Below are positions 5,864-6,334 of a stretch of 6,334 bases of DNA, in pieces. Origin of the DNA: an uncultured Ruminococcus sp. (GTDB lineage Bacteria > Bacillota > Clostridia > Oscillospirales > Acutalibacteraceae); assembly GCA_902803125.1 (NCBI GenBank), contig CADCOZ010000251.1, positions 1-6,334 of the forward strand, given 5' to 3'. Under the pieces are notes generated by a model, which saw only the letters and a program-made list of their open reading frames with translations, ran no database searches and was not told the DNA's origin. The first letter of the stretch is position 1. Each line of letters begins with the position of its first letter. A program made the translations under genes and the position numbers.

Positions 5864-6334
5864 TTATTTGTAGCCCAGGCCAGTGCTGCCGAACGTTGTG
5901 CCAGTTGTCAGAGTCTTGTAGTTTGTGCCGTCAGCGGAGTGCTCCAGAACTGCATAAACAGTACCGGTCTTAGCTTCGAAGCAGAAGTCACCGCTAGAAG
6001 TGCCAACCTTGCCCTGAAGGCCTGTCAGACCAGCATATTCCAGAGCCATCTGTACAGTACAAGCCTGAGCAGCACTCTTCTTCTTGGTAGCGGTATCGGT
6101 AGCCTTTGTCAGAGAGGACTTGTTGGTGCTGATCTTGCCGGGGTTGTCGCTGGTAATAGTACCGGCAACTACTTCAGCATACAGGTTCTTACAAGCAGCG
6201 TCGATGCTGGCAGCGTCAGACTTAGCCTGAGATTCGTTAGCGCTGTTGATGATACCGATAACGGCCGGAATAGCGATAGCAGCCAGGATACCGAGGATAG
6301 CGATAACAACTACGAGTTCAACGAGGGTGAAGCC
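5864..6334 (-). CDS. pilA: Type IV major-type pilin, 5' end truncated by the window
   Basis: Structural pilin subunit. The visible reading frame (156 codons plus TAA) opens with the class III prepilin motif GFTLVEL, so the last base of the window is the first base of the Gly(-1) codon and the short leader is missing. The mature protein would be 155 residues. F1 and E5 are present, the hydrophobic N-terminal helix runs to about residue 28 with P22, and a polar helix continues to about residue 56. The globular part has three cysteines (C47, C91, C117) and ends in a Gly/Thr-rich stretch. Eleven of 12 lysine codons are AAG and all six asparagine codons are AAC, a bias typical of highly expressed genes. 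It is followed by its own terminator and is the likely substrate of the prepilin peptidase and the polymer driven by PilB. Whether it is the major or a minor pilin cannot be proved here; codon bias and the separate transcription unit favour major. The promoter is off-window. Confidence 0.95.
   Translation of the reverse strand, partial: GFTLVELVVVIAILGILAAIAIPAVIGIINSANESQAKSDAASIDAACKNLYAEVVAGTITSDNPGKISTNKSSLTKATDTATKKKSAAQACTVQMALEYAGLTGLQGKVGTSSGDFCFEAKTGTVYAVLEHSADGTNYKTLTTGTTFGSTGLGYK

Noticed and set aside
12..6334. Alternative reading as a type II secretion or competence (Com) pseudopilus locus
   Set aside because: The PilO/PilMN/PilD/PilB set with a long pilin of about 155 residues fits T4P. 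Com systems carry several small pseudopilins and a ComGA lacking the MshEN domain, and no type II secretin or GspC-type gene is present.

Overview
The window holds a type IV pilus (T4P) assembly locus. All five genes are on the minus strand, so the biological order runs from high to low coordinates: major-type pilin (cut by the right edge), a PilM-PilN fusion, PilO, prepilin peptidase (PilD) and the assembly ATPase PilB. The source looks like a Gram-positive Clostridia-type bacterium, possibly an Oscillospiraceae/Ruminococcaceae relative. The reasons are AGGAGG-like ribosome binding sites, intermediate GC with an AT-rich promoter, no outer-membrane secretin or PilP in the set, a compact pil set with PilM fused to PilN, and a prepilin peptidase without the zinc-binding cysteines usual in proteobacterial PilD. 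The exact taxon is inferred, not shown.

Layout, in transcription order. (1) 6334-5864: pilin, whose visible part begins exactly at the Gly(-1)/Phe(+1) cleavage junction; the leader peptide is off-window. (2) 5809-5773: a strong intrinsic terminator that isolates the pilin transcript. (3) 5647-5619: a near-consensus sigma-A promoter with an extended -10, followed by a leader of about 280 nt with no convincing gene. (4) 5333-3429: the pilMN fusion. (5) 3353-2691: pilO. (6) 2656-1739: pilD. (7) 1715-12: pilB. Gaps between genes 4 to 7 are 75, 34 and 23 bp, and no terminator is visible between them, so they probably form one operon that may continue past the left edge. PilC (the platform protein) and PilT (the retraction ATPase) are not in the window.

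How it works together: PilD removes the pilin leader at the G^F junction. PilB, on the cytoplasmic face, powers pilin extraction and polymerisation. The PilMN fusion and PilO form the alignment subcomplex that links the cytoplasmic motor to the exterior. PilB carries two copies of the MshEN cyclic-di-GMP-binding motif, so pilus extension is probably under second-messenger control. The unusual points are the GspL-like PilMN fusion, which keeps a PilN-like NLL motif just before its membrane helix but has a degraded nucleotide-binding core; the reduced PilD with an acidic repeat-bearing loop; short in-frame tandem repeats in two of the proteins; and the long structured leader in front of the operon.
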